Positions 41,856 through 50,184 of a stretch of 64,000 bases of DNA are shown one piece after another. Below the pieces are notes generated by a model that had not been told where the DNA came from, did not search any database, and worked only from the letters and a program-made list of their open reading frames with translations. The DNA comes from QHXN01 sp963785125 (GTDB taxonomy: Bacteria > Acidobacteriota > Blastocatellia > Pyrinomonadales > Pyrinomonadaceae), in assembly GCA_963785125.1 (NCBI GenBank), contig CAWATU010000005.1, forward strand, positions 142,587-206,586. The letters run 5' to 3'. Each line of letters begins with the position of its first letter. Position 1 is the stretch's first letter. Position numbers and translations under genes: made by a program.

Positions 41856-42322
41856 TCTCTTTTCCACGCGCCCGACTTGCCGCCGGTCTTCTCTTCGAGG
41901 CGCACGTCCGTAATCGTCATCCCCTTCTCGACGGCCTTACACATGTCGTAGACGGTGAGCGCGGCGACCGCGGCGGCCGTGAGCGCCTCCATCTCGACGC
42001 CGGTCTGTGCGTTGGTCGAAGCCTCGGCTTCAAGATAGACGCCGTCGTCGCGCAGTTCCGCACGCACGTCGGCGTGTGTGAGCGGGAGCGGGTGGCACAG
42101 CGGGATAAGCTCGGCCGTGCGCTTCGCGGCCATGATGCCGGCGATGCGCGCCGCCTCCAAAGGGTCGCCCTTCGGCGTCCGTCCCGCGCGCAGCGCCGCC
42201 ACCGTCTCTGCGGACATCAACACGCGCGCGGACGCAACGGCCCGCCGCGCGGTCGCTGTCTTCGTGCCGGTGTCAACCATCCGCACGCGCCCTTCCGCGT
42301 CCAAGTGGCTCAGTTCACTCAT
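41852..42322 (-). CDS. moaC: Cyclic pyranopterin monophosphate synthase
   Basis: 156 residues. With MoaA it turns GTP into cyclic pyranopterin monophosphate, the first step of molybdenum cofactor synthesis. 'IAGIMAAKRTAELIPLCHPLPLTH' (in part), 'TGVEMEALTAAAVAALTVYDMCKA' (in part) and the C-terminal 'TDVRLEEKTGGKSG' contain the catalytic Lys and His residues of the family. moeA lies about 760 nt away on the same strand with a gene remnant between. The last codons and the stop are in a repeat arm. Confidence 0.95.
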   Translation of the reverse strand: MSELSHLDAEGRVRMVDTGTKTATARRAVASARVLMSAETVAALRAGRTPKGDPLEAARIAGIMAAKRTAELIPLCHPLPLTHADVRAELRDDGVYLEAEASTNAQTGVEMEALTAAAVAALTVYDMCKAVEKGMTITDVRLEEKTGGKSGAWKRE

Positions 42323-42485
42323 GGAGGCAGACTAAGACCGAACGGGTCGCGCGGGCAAGCATCAGCGGCGCCGCAAACAAGATGGACCTGACCAAACGCA
42401 TCACGTGCCACTTTCAGTTGTCATGTCATTTGCCGACTCGCATCAACGCCGACACGCGCGACGACGTTGACGGTTTCTCGATGCT

Positions 42486-42903
42486 TCAGAGGTTGAACAT
42501 GCGCTCGATGGTCTCCCCGGCTTTGATCTCGACGTTGATCTCCTGCGGGCTGAGTCCCGGCGGCCTGACCGCGATGACGCGGACGCTGTAGCGGCCGGCA
42601 ACAGCTCGAAAGTGCGCGGGTTGGTTTGAGCGCCGGTGTAGGTGCGCAGGCCGGCCCCCTTGCCTGTCGAAAGGCTCTTGACGATCACGGTCGCGTCAAT
42701 CAGCTCACTGCCGCGCTTCGCGCCGATGCGAAGTGTGCCGGAGGAGAAGTCAAAAACCTTCTCGACCGTCTCTCCCGCGTTGACCTTGACACGCGTCGGC
42801 GCGTCGGCGGCGGGCTTTCCCCGCTGGCGGAGCAGGCGAGCTGGCAGACGAACAGGATGTTGGGGATTGAAAGTTTCGGTCTCAGCAAGACAGTCCCCCT
42901 CAT
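42486..42903 (-). pseudogene. Frameshifted remnant of a small secreted repeat protein
   Basis: Three short open frames on the minus strand join into one protein-like sequence. The first (from ATG 42903) gives a hydrophobic start and then 'CSASGE'. After a shift near 42825 the second gives 'APTRVKVNAGETVEKVFDF' and, further on, 'TNPRTFELLP'. After a missing base near 42595 the third gives 'GRYSVRVIAV' and 'NVEIKAGETIERMFNL' before the stop at 42486. The last segment repeats the 'AGETVEKVFDF' of the second, which shows that the frames belong together. Either the gene is dead or the assembly has two single-base errors. No function can be given. Confidence 0.55.
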
Positions 42904-43083
42904 GCCGCGGGGCGGTCAGCTTTGCGAAGGTCGTAGCAGGCGAGGCGAAGGCGAGGCTTGAGCCGCAGAAATTTAAAGCCGTGAAAGTAATTTAACGCCC
43001 GGGTTCGAGAGTGATACCGCTTCGGAAGGCAGCCGTAGAGACTGGTTCGAGAGGATATGGATTTGTCTGACGCGAGTCAATGG
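42904..43083. other. Non-coding stretch between the remnant and moeA
   Basis: Nothing is recognised in this region, nor in 42323-42485 on the other side of the remnant. It may be further decayed coding sequence. Confidence 0.4.
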
Positions 43084-44295
43084 CTACGCGGGCAGACGCA
43101 CTACGCTCAAGACGCGCCCGGCCTCGACCGTCTTCACGTCCGCGGGGACGATCAGGAGCGCGTCGGCGCGCGCGAAGGCGACGAAGTCCGAAGAGCCGCC
43201 CCACTTCAGAGGCTCGGCGAGGAGTCGGCCCGCGTCGTCGGTTCTCAGAAGGGCGGGGAGGTAACTCGTCCGCTCCGCCGCGCCCTTCAACGCGCGCGCG
43301 AGCACGGCGCGTTCTTCGACGAGCGCCGGGTCGCGCGCGCCCTGCATCGCGCGCAGCGCCGTCCGCGCAAAGAGGTTGAAGGTGACGCTGACGGAGACGG
43401 GGTTGCCCGGCAGTCCGAAGACGAGCGTCCCGCTCGGCAGCCGCGCGAACACGGTCGGCTTGCCGGGGCGAAGCGCGACGCGCTCGAAGAAGAGTTCGGC
43501 GCCGAGCGCGTGGAGCGCGGCCTTCGTGAAGTCGTAACGCCCCATCGACACGCCACCCGAGAGCACGAGCAGGTCCGAACGCGCCGCAGCCCTCTCGACC
43601 TCTGCGCGCAGAAGCTCCAGGTCGTCGCCCGCGAACGGCAGACGCTCCACCTCGGCGCCGGCCAGACGCGCGTAGGCCGCAAGCGAGTAACTGTTCGAGT
43701 CGCGTATCTGGTCCTCGCCCGGTTTCTCTTCGACCCGAACCAACTCGGTGCCCGTCGCCAGCACGGCCACGCGCGGCCGCCTGCGCACGGGCACACGCGC
43801 GTGGCCGAACGACGCGAGCACGGCCATGCGAGCCGCGTTAATCTCCTCACCCGCTTCGAGCACGCGCTCGCCCCCTCTGATCTCGCTCGCGCGCGTGACG
43901 TAGAACTGCCCCGGCTCGGTCGCGCGCTCGACGAAGACGATGCGGCCGCCCTCCTCCTCGCGCGTCACCTCCACCTGCTGCACAGAGTCTGCGCCCGCGG
44001 GCAGCGGCGCGCCCGTCATGATGCGCACGGCCTCGTCCGTCTGAAGCGTCCCGCGCCAGCCGTCGCCCGCCGCCGCCTCGCCCACGACGCGCAGACGCGC
44101 CGGCGTCTCTCGCAAGTCCGCGGAGCGCACCGCGTACCCGTCCATCTGCGCGCGGTCGAACGGCGGCAAGTCCATGTCCGCGAACACGTCCTCCGCCAGC
44201 ACGCGCCCCAAAGCCTCGTCCAGAGCCACGCGCTCCGCCGCCAGCGGCCCCGCCTTCCCGACAACGATGCTGAGCGCTTCTGTGACAGGAATCAT
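43084..44295 (-). CDS. moeA: Molybdopterin molybdenumtransferase
   Basis: 403 residues. It inserts molybdate into adenylylated molybdopterin. Family motifs are present: 'DLPPFDRAQMDGYAVR' (domain III), 'IMTGAPLPAGADSV', 'ATGTELV', 'QIRDSNSYSL', 'VLSGGVSMGRYDF' (MoCF-binding) and 'GLPGNPVSVSVTF'. With moaC nearby this marks a molybdenum cofactor cluster. The ATG at 44295 is separated from the upstream gene by a heptamer hairpin. Confidence 0.95.
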   Translation of the reverse strand: MIPVTEALSIVVGKAGPLAAERVALDEALGRVLAEDVFADMDLPPFDRAQMDGYAVRSADLRETPARLRVVGEAAAGDGWRGTLQTDEAVRIMTGAPLPAGADSVQQVEVTREEEGGRIVFVERATEPGQFYVTRASEIRGGERVLEAGEEINAARMAVLASFGHARVPVRRRPRVAVLATGTELVRVEEKPGEDQIRDSNSYSLAAYARLAGAEVERLPFAGDDLELLRAEVERAAARSDLLVLSGGVSMGRYDFTKAALHALGAELFFERVALRPGKPTVFARLPSGTLVFGLPGNPVSVSVTFNLFARTALRAMQGARDPALVEERAVLARALKGAAERTSYLPALLRTDDAGRLLAEPLKWGGSSDFVAFARADALLIVPADVKTVEAGRVLSVVRLPA

Positions 44296-44301
44296 ATTTG
44301 T

Positions 44302-44371
44302 AATGATGAATGATGAATGCAGAATGAAAGAGAGTTCTTAATTCATCATTCATCATTCCGCATTCATCATT
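44302..44371 (-). repeat. Heptamer-arm hairpin, ATGATGA family
   Basis: Both arms consist of the 7-nt word ATGATGA and variants (left 44302-44327, right 44341-44371). Pairing is complete only if the strands slip by one word. The stop codon of the nucleotidyltransferase gene (44367-44369) is inside the right arm. It lies between that gene and moeA. Confidence 0.7.
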
Positions 44372-45092
44372 TCTTCTCCGCTTCTCTCCGGAAGCCTTCA
44401 AAGAGGAAGCCGCCGAAGGGTTCGAGCAGTTCGGCGACGAGGGCGATGGCCGGGTCGGGGCGCTTCTCTGCGAAGAGGATGTCGAAGGCGCGCAGGAATC
44501 TTTCGGCGAAGAGGGCGTCCGTCTCGCGCAGGCGCCGCGGGATCGTCTTGCTGTGCGCCGACCAGAGCCCGCGCGTGCGGAAGTAGAACTCGGCCGCGTC
44601 CTGATAGAGCCACGCGCCCGTCGCGACCAGCTCTTCGTCCGAACGCGGGAACCTCATGTCGTCAACCCAGTCGGTCAGACGGTAACGCCGCAGCGTCAAC
44701 TCTTCCTCATCCCACGGCGGCGGCCCCGCTTCTAACAACTCCCGCGCGATGCGCTTGAGACGTGCCGAGAACTCGCTCGCCTCCGGCACCTCGACGCCCT
44801 CCCACACCATGCGCAGCATCGCCGGCACCCCGCGCCGTCTGTCCGCCTCGAAGAACCCTTCCAGCGTCCCCGCGTCATTCACGAACGCCTCCACCGGCCA
44901 ACCCCCGTACATGAAAGCCTCACGGTACGCGTTCGGCAGACCCTCGTACACCACCACGATGTCGAGGTCTGACGCGGGCGTCGCCTCACCGCGCATTACC
45001 GACCCGCCGAGGAAGACCACCCGCGCCCCTTCATACCTCTCCCGCCAGACCGCGCGCACCACCTCAACAGGGAAAAGTCTGGACGTCTCCAT
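44367..45092 (-). CDS. Nucleotidyltransferase-domain protein
   Basis: 241 residues. The N-terminal ~75 residues have the Pol-beta-like nucleotidyltransferase motif 'FLGGSVMRGEATPASDLDIVVV' (in part; GGS...DLD), followed by an all-helical C-terminus with no known domain. Such proteins add nucleotides to antibiotics, proteins or RNAs. There is no neighbouring HEPN or other antitoxin-like gene, so a toxin-antitoxin role is not supported. The C-terminal codons 'EAEKK' and stop adjoin the hairpin. Confidence 0.75.
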   Translation of the reverse strand: METSRLFPVEVVRAVWRERYEGARVVFLGGSVMRGEATPASDLDIVVVYEGLPNAYREAFMYGGWPVEAFVNDAGTLEGFFEADRRRGVPAMLRMVWEGVEVPEASEFSARLKRIARELLEAGPPPWDEEELTLRRYRLTDWVDDMRFPRSDEELVATGAWLYQDAAEFYFRTRGLWSAHSKTIPRRLRETDALFAERFLRAFDILFAEKRPDPAIALVAELLEPFGGFLFEGFRREAEKK

Positions 45093-45128
45093 AGGGGTTA
45101 TGAGTGTAGTGCGAACCCCGAAAACACG

Positions 45129-45154
45129 AAAGGCTGCTCGTGTGAGCAGCCTTT
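45129..45154 (-). terminator. Intrinsic terminator after the tRNA genes
   Basis: A perfect 11-bp stem (45129-45139 with 45144-45154) with a GTGT loop and T-rich flanks on both strands. It lies 30 nt beyond the 3' end of tRNA-Asp, in the direction of tRNA transcription, and may also serve nothing on the plus strand. Confidence 0.75.
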
Positions 45155-45183
45155 TTCGTGACCGGTGTTCCGGTGGTGGTTAA

Positions 45184-45262
<79 letters not shown>

Positions 45263-45295
45263 GAGAACCTTAAATTTTCAAGGTCGGCGCGCATG

Positions 45296-45370
<75 letters not shown>

Positions 45371-45435
45371 GAAAAGAACCGCCATAACCGAGGTTAAATT
45401 TAAGAGAAGCGCGCCCGTCTGTCAAGCGGGGAGAG

Positions 45436-45558
45436 CAGCAGGCAGTAGGCAGAGCGGCAGCAGGCAGTTAAAAGCTTTGAAGTCCAAAACCCTGGACTAA
45501 TCTCTCAACCTCCTTGACGCGGGGCGACTGCCCTCTGCCCTCTGCCTGCTGCCTGCTG
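45436..45558 (-). repeat. Heptamer-arm hairpin with 60-nt loop, copy 3 (inverted)
   Basis: Left arm 45436-45467 and right arm 45528-45558 are made of NNGGCAG heptamers. The loop (45468-45527) is again exactly 60 nt. Its reverse complement aligns end to end with the loops at 1398 and 17752 (shared CCGCGT near the start, TTGA near the middle, CTTTTAA-type end). It follows the stop of the small minus-strand gene by 2 nt and is oriented with it. Confidence 0.75.
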
Positions 45559-45560
45559 TC

Positions 45561-45770
45561 TTACAAGAGCCAGACGGGCAACTCGTCGGCGTTCGCGGAA
45601 CTCTCACCCGCAGAGGGCGTTTGAGACGGGGCGTGGTCGGAGGTGTCGGAAGGCTCTGGCGTCTCTTCGTTTTTATGCGCGGGTGGCGGCTCCTCTTCGC
45701 GCTGGCGGCGCGAGATGGGCGAGATGATGACCTCTTCAACCTGTCCGTCGAGTCTCCCGATGACCGGCAT
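45561..45770 (-). CDS. Small conserved-looking protein (69 aa), function unknown
   Basis: The sequence starts 'MPVIGRLDGQVEEVIISPI', continues with an acidic, Pro- and Ser-rich disordered middle and ends 'ELPVWLL'. The ordered ends around a variable middle, an AAGGACG ribosome-binding site 6 nt before the ATG, and a terminator-like element directly after the stop make a real gene likely. I associate the start and end motifs with small proteins of Blastocatellia, but from memory only. It diverges from the VWFA gene. Confidence 0.65.
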   Translation of the reverse strand: MPVIGRLDGQVEEVIISPISRRQREEEPPPAHKNEETPEPSDTSDHAPSQTPSAGESSANADELPVWLL

Positions 45771-45845
45771 CTTTCGTCCTTTCCGTCCGCGACCGTTTGC
45801 GGCTATATTCTACGGCGAAAGTTCTTTCAGCGAGAGTGTAAGACC

Positions 45846-47084
45846 GTGCCGAAGTCCCCTGCAAGCTTCAAGACGTTCGCGCTCGCGACGGCCGCCGCGC
45901 TGCTCGCGCTCATCTCCGTCTACGCGCCGGCCGGCCGCGCGCAGTTGCGAGAGGCGGCGCACCAGCGCCCGCGCCGCGTCTCGCCCACGCCCACGCCTGC
46001 CGCGCCCGCTCCCCGGCCGGGAGCGCAGAAAGGTTCTGCGGGCGAAGAGGTTGACGAGGACGATGTCGTCCGCATCGAGACGCAACTCGTCTCCGTCCCG
46101 GCCATCGTCACCGACCGCACGGGACGGCCGCTGACCGGGCTTGCGGCCTCCGACTTCCAAATCTTCGAGGACGGGCGCCCGCAGAAGATCGCCAACTTCT
46201 CGACGACCGAAGCGCCCTTCGAGGTCGCGCTCCTCCTCGACACCTCCGGCTCGACGCGCGAGGACGTGGGGCTCATCCGCGCCGCCGCCCGCGCCTTCAT
46301 CGAGGCGCTGCGGCCCGGCGACCGCGTCGCCATCCTCTCCTTCAACACGAAGAAGGAGGGGAGCGACTCGCTCGCCACGGTCGAGTTGAAGGCTCCGCTG
46401 ACCGACGACCGAGAGCTTCTACAGGACGCGGTCGAGTCGGTTGGGGCGTCGAACGGCACGCCCTTCTACGACGGCCTCTCGAAGGTGGCGCGCGACGTTT
46501 TCCGCGAGAGGCCGACCGAGCAGACGCGCGGCCGGCGCGCGCTCGTCGCGCTCACAGACGGCGTGGACTCGACGAGCGAGTCCGACTTCGAGGAGGCGCG
46601 CACGCAGCTCAAGCGCGCGGGCGTCGTCTCCTACTTCGTGATGGTCAACACGGAGGACTACGTCGAAGACCGTCTGATGCAGAGCTGCGATGACGGCGGC
46701 GCGCTGCGCCTGTCGAACACGCAGCTCCGGCGCTACCAGCGCGTCATCGCGCCGGGCGCTTCGGCCGAAGACTTCACGAACTTCTGCCGCATGGGCCAGT
46801 TCGAGCGCATGCACGCCAGCCGCACGCTCTACCAGATGGCGCGCCGCGAGATGGCGGGCCTCGCGCGCGACTCCGGCGGCAAGACCTTCCCTGCCGCCGA
46901 CCTGCGCGACGCGCGCCGCGCCTTCCGCCAGGTGGCCGAAGACATCGGCACGCAGTACAGCATCGGCTACTACTCCACCAACACCGCGCGCGACGGCACG
47001 TTCCGCAAGATCAACGTCCAGGTGCGCACACGCAAGGACGCGCAGGTGCGCGCACGCGAGGGCTACCAGGCCCCGCGGAGTTGA
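45846..47084 (+). CDS. Exported VWFA-related protein of the acidobacterial type
   Basis: 412 residues from GTG 45846, chosen because the signal peptide ('FALATAAALLALISVYAPAGRAQ') follows. A Pro-rich linker leads to 'VSVPAIVTDRTGRPLTGLAASDFQIFEDG' (in part), the hallmark strand of TIGR03436 proteins. A von Willebrand A domain follows with the MIDAS motif DTSGS. The C-terminus 'IGTQYSIGYYS' is also typical. It binds a metal and probably a protein partner outside the cytoplasm. A second member lies at 55320-56681. TATATT about 40 nt upstream could be a -10 box. Confidence 0.85.
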   Translation: MPKSPASFKTFALATAAALLALISVYAPAGRAQLREAAHQRPRRVSPTPTPAAPAPRPGAQKGSAGEEVDEDDVVRIETQLVSVPAIVTDRTGRPLTGLAASDFQIFEDGRPQKIANFSTTEAPFEVALLLDTSGSTREDVGLIRAAARAFIEALRPGDRVAILSFNTKKEGSDSLATVELKAPLTDDRELLQDAVESVGASNGTPFYDGLSKVARDVFRERPTEQTRGRRALVALTDGVDSTSESDFEEARTQLKRAGVVSYFVMVNTEDYVEDRLMQSCDDGGALRLSNTQLRRYQRVIAPGASAEDFTNFCRMGQFERMHASRTLYQMARREMAGLARDSGGKTFPAADLRDARRAFRQVAEDIGTQYSIGYYSTNTARDGTFRKINVQVRTRKDAQVRAREGYQAPRS

Positions 47085-47129
47085 ACTGTCGGCAGCTCTA
47101 TCAAATATCGGGAAGAGGACTGATTAAGG

Positions 47130-48317
47130 ATGACGAAAGACGGACGTGCGTTCGAGCGTATCACGCTCATCGTGCTCGACAGCCTCGGCATGGGCGAGAT
47201 GCCCGACGCGGCCGAGTGGGGCGACGCGGGCTCGGACACGCTCGGGCACATCTGCGAGTCGCGGCAGGTGAACCTGCCTACCTTGCGCGACTGGGGGCTG
47301 GGTAACGTGCGGAGCTTAAGCGGCATCGCGCCGGTCGAGAGTCCGCGCGCGTCGTACGGCCGCTGTGCGCTGCGCTCGAACGGTAAGGACACGACGACGG
47401 GCCACTGGGAGATGGCGGGCATCATTCTGGAGAAGGCTTTCCCGACCTACCCGAAAGGGTTCCCCGCGGACGTGGTCGAGCGCTTCATCAAGGATGCGCG
47501 CGTGCCCGGCATCCTCGGCAACTACCCCGCGTCGGGGACGGAGATTATTAAAGATTTGGGCGAGGAGCACGTCGAGACGGGGAAGCCCATCGTCTACACC
47601 TCGGCCGACTCGGTCTTCCAGATCGCCGCGCACGAGGAGATCATCCCCGTCGAACGTCTCTACGAAATCTGCGAGACGGCGCGCAACATCCTGCGCGGCG
47701 AGCACGAGGTCGGCCGCGTCATCGCGCGCCCGTTCGTCGGCCACCCCGGCGCCTTCAAGCGCACCGAGAACCGCCACGACTACGCCGTGCCCCCGCCGCG
47801 CGACATGCTGCTGCCCGTCCTCTCGGGCGCGGGGCTCGACGTGGTTGCCGTCGGCAAAATCTCCTCCATCTACGACGCGTCGGGCGTCACCGAGGAGCTA
47901 CCGGGCAAGAACAACGACCAGTCGATTGACCAGACCATCGAAGCTTTAAGGAGTGATGCGCGCGGGCTCATCTTCTCGAACCTCGTGGACTTCGACATGC
48001 TCTACGGCCACCGACGCGACGTGGAAGGCTACGCCCGTGCGTTGGAACACTTCGACTCGCGCCTGCCCGAGATTGAAGCCGCGATGCGCGAAGGCGACCT
48101 CCTCCTCCTCACCGCCGACCACGGCAACGACCCTACCTACCGCGGCACAGACCACACGCGCGAGTACGCCCCGCTCCTCATCTATGGCCCCTCGGCGCGC
48201 GCCGGCGTGAACCTCGGCGACCGCGCCTCGCTCGCCGACATCGGCCAGACCATCGCCGAGAATTTCGGATTGAGGTTGAAAGCGGGCGAGAGCTTCCTGC
48301 AACTCATCGCCGGCTGA
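47130..48317 (+). CDS. deoB: Phosphopentomutase
   Basis: 395 residues. It interconverts (deoxy)ribose 1-phosphate and 5-phosphate in nucleoside breakdown. It belongs to the alkaline phosphatase superfamily: metal-binding D in 'IVLDSLGMG', the phosphorylated Thr in 'GKDTTTGHWE', and 'LTADHGNDPTYRGTDHTREY' (in part) with the second metal site. It starts 45 nt after the VWFA gene. rpiB and deoC, which would use its product, are about 2 kb away. The stop overlaps a perfect 40-bp hairpin. Confidence 0.95.
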   Translation: MTKDGRAFERITLIVLDSLGMGEMPDAAEWGDAGSDTLGHICESRQVNLPTLRDWGLGNVRSLSGIAPVESPRASYGRCALRSNGKDTTTGHWEMAGIILEKAFPTYPKGFPADVVERFIKDARVPGILGNYPASGTEIIKDLGEEHVETGKPIVYTSADSVFQIAAHEEIIPVERLYEICETARNILRGEHEVGRVIARPFVGHPGAFKRTENRHDYAVPPPRDMLLPVLSGAGLDVVAVGKISSIYDASGVTEELPGKNNDQSIDQTIEALRSDARGLIFSNLVDFDMLYGHRRDVEGYARALEHFDSRLPEIEAAMREGDLLLLTADHGNDPTYRGTDHTREYAPLLIYGPSARAGVNLGDRASLADIGQTIAENFGLRLKAGESFLQLIAG

Positions 48318-48400
48318 AAATTAACCACCGCAGACACAGAGACACGGCTTGAAGAGATTACTCTTCAAGCCGTGTCTCTGTGTCTGCGGTGGTTAATTTT
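48317..48400. terminator. Perfect 40-bp hairpin (octamer family, copy 2)
   Basis: Arms 48317-48356 and 48361-48400 are perfect complements with a 4-nt loop (ATTA). The arms share the ACAGAGACAC...GCTTGAAG core and TTAACCAC ends with the copy at 35690. It lies between the convergent deoB and MBL-fold genes and begins in the deoB stop codon. Confidence 0.9.
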
Positions 48401-48423
48401 TACTGACTTACGCCCGGACGTAC

Positions 48424-49449
48424 CTAAACACCGAGGCGAAAGTCCGTCCAACGCTCGCCCGCCAAAGTCAGCCGTGTCGCGGCGTCGCGCGGCGTAGGCG
48501 CGAAGTTGAGGGCAGCCTTCTTGCCGGCGTTCTGTTGGAGGCTGCGGTAGATGATGCCGATCCAGTCGCCGGTGTTGATGAAGCCGGAGCCCCACTCCTT
48601 CCATTTGTCGGGCAGTCCCTCGGCCTTAGCCTCTTCGAGCGTGCGCCCGGCGCGCAGGCGCGTGCGGATGATGTCGGTCGTCTCGACGAGCATCGAGTGG
48701 TAAGCGCGCAGGTCTTCGATGGTCGAGAGCGGGCCGTGGCCGGGGATGATCTTCACGCCCGCGGGCGCCTTCGCGATGACCTCGGCGACGTTGCGCGTGA
48801 GCCCCTCGACGCTGCCGCCGTTGTCGAGGTCGATGAAGGGAAAGCGGCCGGCGAAGAAGTCATCGCCCATGTGGATGACGTTCGACGACGTGAAGAAGAT
48901 GATGCTGTCGCCGTCGGTGTGGCCGGCGGGGAAGTATACGACCCGAATCTCCTCGCCGTTGAAGTGGAGGGAGACGGTCGTGTCGTATGTGACGACGGGC
49001 AGACCTTCTTTCGGGAGCGCCGCATACTTCTGGCCGAGCACGGTCGTTTCCACCGAGAGGCGTCGGCGGACGTTCGCGTGCGCGACGAGAATCGCCTCAC
49101 GGCCGAAGACGGGGTTGGCGTGCGTGTGGTCGAAGTGGAAGTGCGTGTTGAGGACGAAGCGGAGCTGTCCCGGGCTTAAGGGCTTCAGGGCCGCGCGTAT
49201 CTTGTCGGCGAGCGGCGCAAACTGGTCGTCTACGATGAGCACGCCGTCGGCGCCCGCGCTGACGCCGATGTTGCCGCCAGCGCCGAAGAGCACGTAGACG
49301 GAGCCCGCGGCCTTCTCGGTTTTGATCTCGACCTTCGAGAGGTCTGGCCCCTGCGGTTCGGCGTGGCCGTGTTTGACGTTGCCGCCGTGCGCGCTTGCTT
49401 GCGCGGCGCAGAGCGAGAGCGCGAAGAGGATGGTTGCGATCCTTCTCAT
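48424..49449 (-). CDS. Exported MBL-fold metallo-hydrolase
   Basis: 341 residues with a signal peptide ('LFALSLCAAQASAHG'). The metallo-beta-lactamase fold signature 'NTHFHFDHTHAN' (HxHxDH) is followed by His in 'PAGHTDGDSI', Asp in 'HMGDDFFAGRFPF' and His in 'IIPGHGPLS', a complete two-metal site. It resembles periplasmic hydrolases of the subclass B3/QuiP-like type more than true beta-lactamases. The substrate is unknown, and a lactamase role would need testing. It is followed upstream by hpt on the same strand, 29 nt apart, so the two may be co-transcribed. Confidence 0.85.
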   Translation of the reverse strand: MRRIATILFALSLCAAQASAHGGNVKHGHAEPQGPDLSKVEIKTEKAAGSVYVLFGAGGNIGVSAGADGVLIVDDQFAPLADKIRAALKPLSPGQLRFVLNTHFHFDHTHANPVFGREAILVAHANVRRRLSVETTVLGQKYAALPKEGLPVVTYDTTVSLHFNGEEIRVVYFPAGHTDGDSIIFFTSSNVIHMGDDFFAGRFPFIDLDNGGSVEGLTRNVAEVIAKAPAGVKIIPGHGPLSTIEDLRAYHSMLVETTDIIRTRLRAGRTLEEAKAEGLPDKWKEWGSGFINTGDWIGIIYRSLQQNAGKKAALNFAPTPRDAATRLTLAGERWTDFRLGV

Positions 49450-49478
49450 GTATCGTCCCTCCTTGCGTTGCTGTCGCC

Positions 49479-50048
49479 TCAGTCCTTGAGGCTGGGGTCT
49501 TTGATGACGGCGATGTATGGGAGGTTCCGGTAGCGCTCGGCGAAGTCGAGGCCGTAGCCGACGACGAAGGCGTCCGGAATCTGGAAGCCGCAGTAGTCGA
49601 TCTTCACGTCTTTCTCCCGTCGCTCGTGCTTGTCGAGGAGCGCGGCCAGCCTGACGCTCTTCGCGCCGCGCTGGTGGAGGCTCCCGATGAGGAACGAGAG
49701 CGTGAGCCCCGTGTCCACGATGTCCTCGACGATGAGGATGTCGCGGCCGTCCACGGGTACGTCCAAATCTTTGACGATGCGGACTTCGCCCGACGAGCGC
49801 ATCCCCGAGCCGTAGCTGGAAATGGCCATGAACTCGACGCCGAGGCGGAGGTCGATGGCGCGCACGAGGTCGCTCAGGAAGATGTAAGCGCCTTTGAGCA
49901 CGCCGACGAGGAGCGGCGTCTGCCCGGCGTAGTCGCGCGCGATCTCGGCGCCCATCTCGGCGACGCGCGTCTGTATCTGCTCGGAGGTGAAGAGCGGTTC
50001 CAGGTTGGGGTTGCTGAACTCCGACACTGCGACGGCGGATGAAGACAA
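49479..50048 (-). CDS. hpt: Hypoxanthine phosphoribosyltransferase
   Basis: 189 residues. It salvages hypoxanthine or guanine with PRPP. The PRPP-binding motif 'ILIVEDIVDTGLTLSFL' (in part), 'GVLKGAYIFLSDLVR' and 'FVVGYGLDFAERYRNLPYI' (in part) match bacterial Hpt. It diverges from rpiB. Its place beside deoB, rpiB and deoC suggests purine-nucleoside salvage with reuse of both base and sugar. Confidence 0.95.
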   Translation of the reverse strand: MSSSAVAVSEFSNPNLEPLFTSEQIQTRVAEMGAEIARDYAGQTPLLVGVLKGAYIFLSDLVRAIDLRLGVEFMAISSYGSGMRSSGEVRIVKDLDVPVDGRDILIVEDIVDTGLTLSFLIGSLHQRGAKSVRLAALLDKHERREKDVKIDYCGFQIPDAFVVGYGLDFAERYRNLPYIAVIKDPSLKD

Positions 50049-50184
50049 GGTCGGCCTCCTCTGTGTTTTAAGTAAACGTCCGCGGGGTCGGGCGCGCGAG
50101 CTGTTTGCGCCGCGCTGCCGTGGTGCGACATACTATGCGCGCTCCACACCAGAGGTCAAATGGAGGGCGTTCACAGCTTCTTTC

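Noticed and set aside
44367..45092. Nucleotidyltransferase as half of a toxin-antitoxin pair
   Set aside because: No HEPN, DNA-binding or other small partner gene adjoins it.
48424..49449. MBL-fold protein as an antibiotic-resistance beta-lactamase
   Set aside because: The metal site is complete, but the overall sequence fits general periplasmic MBL hydrolases; no lactamase-specific feature can be claimed.
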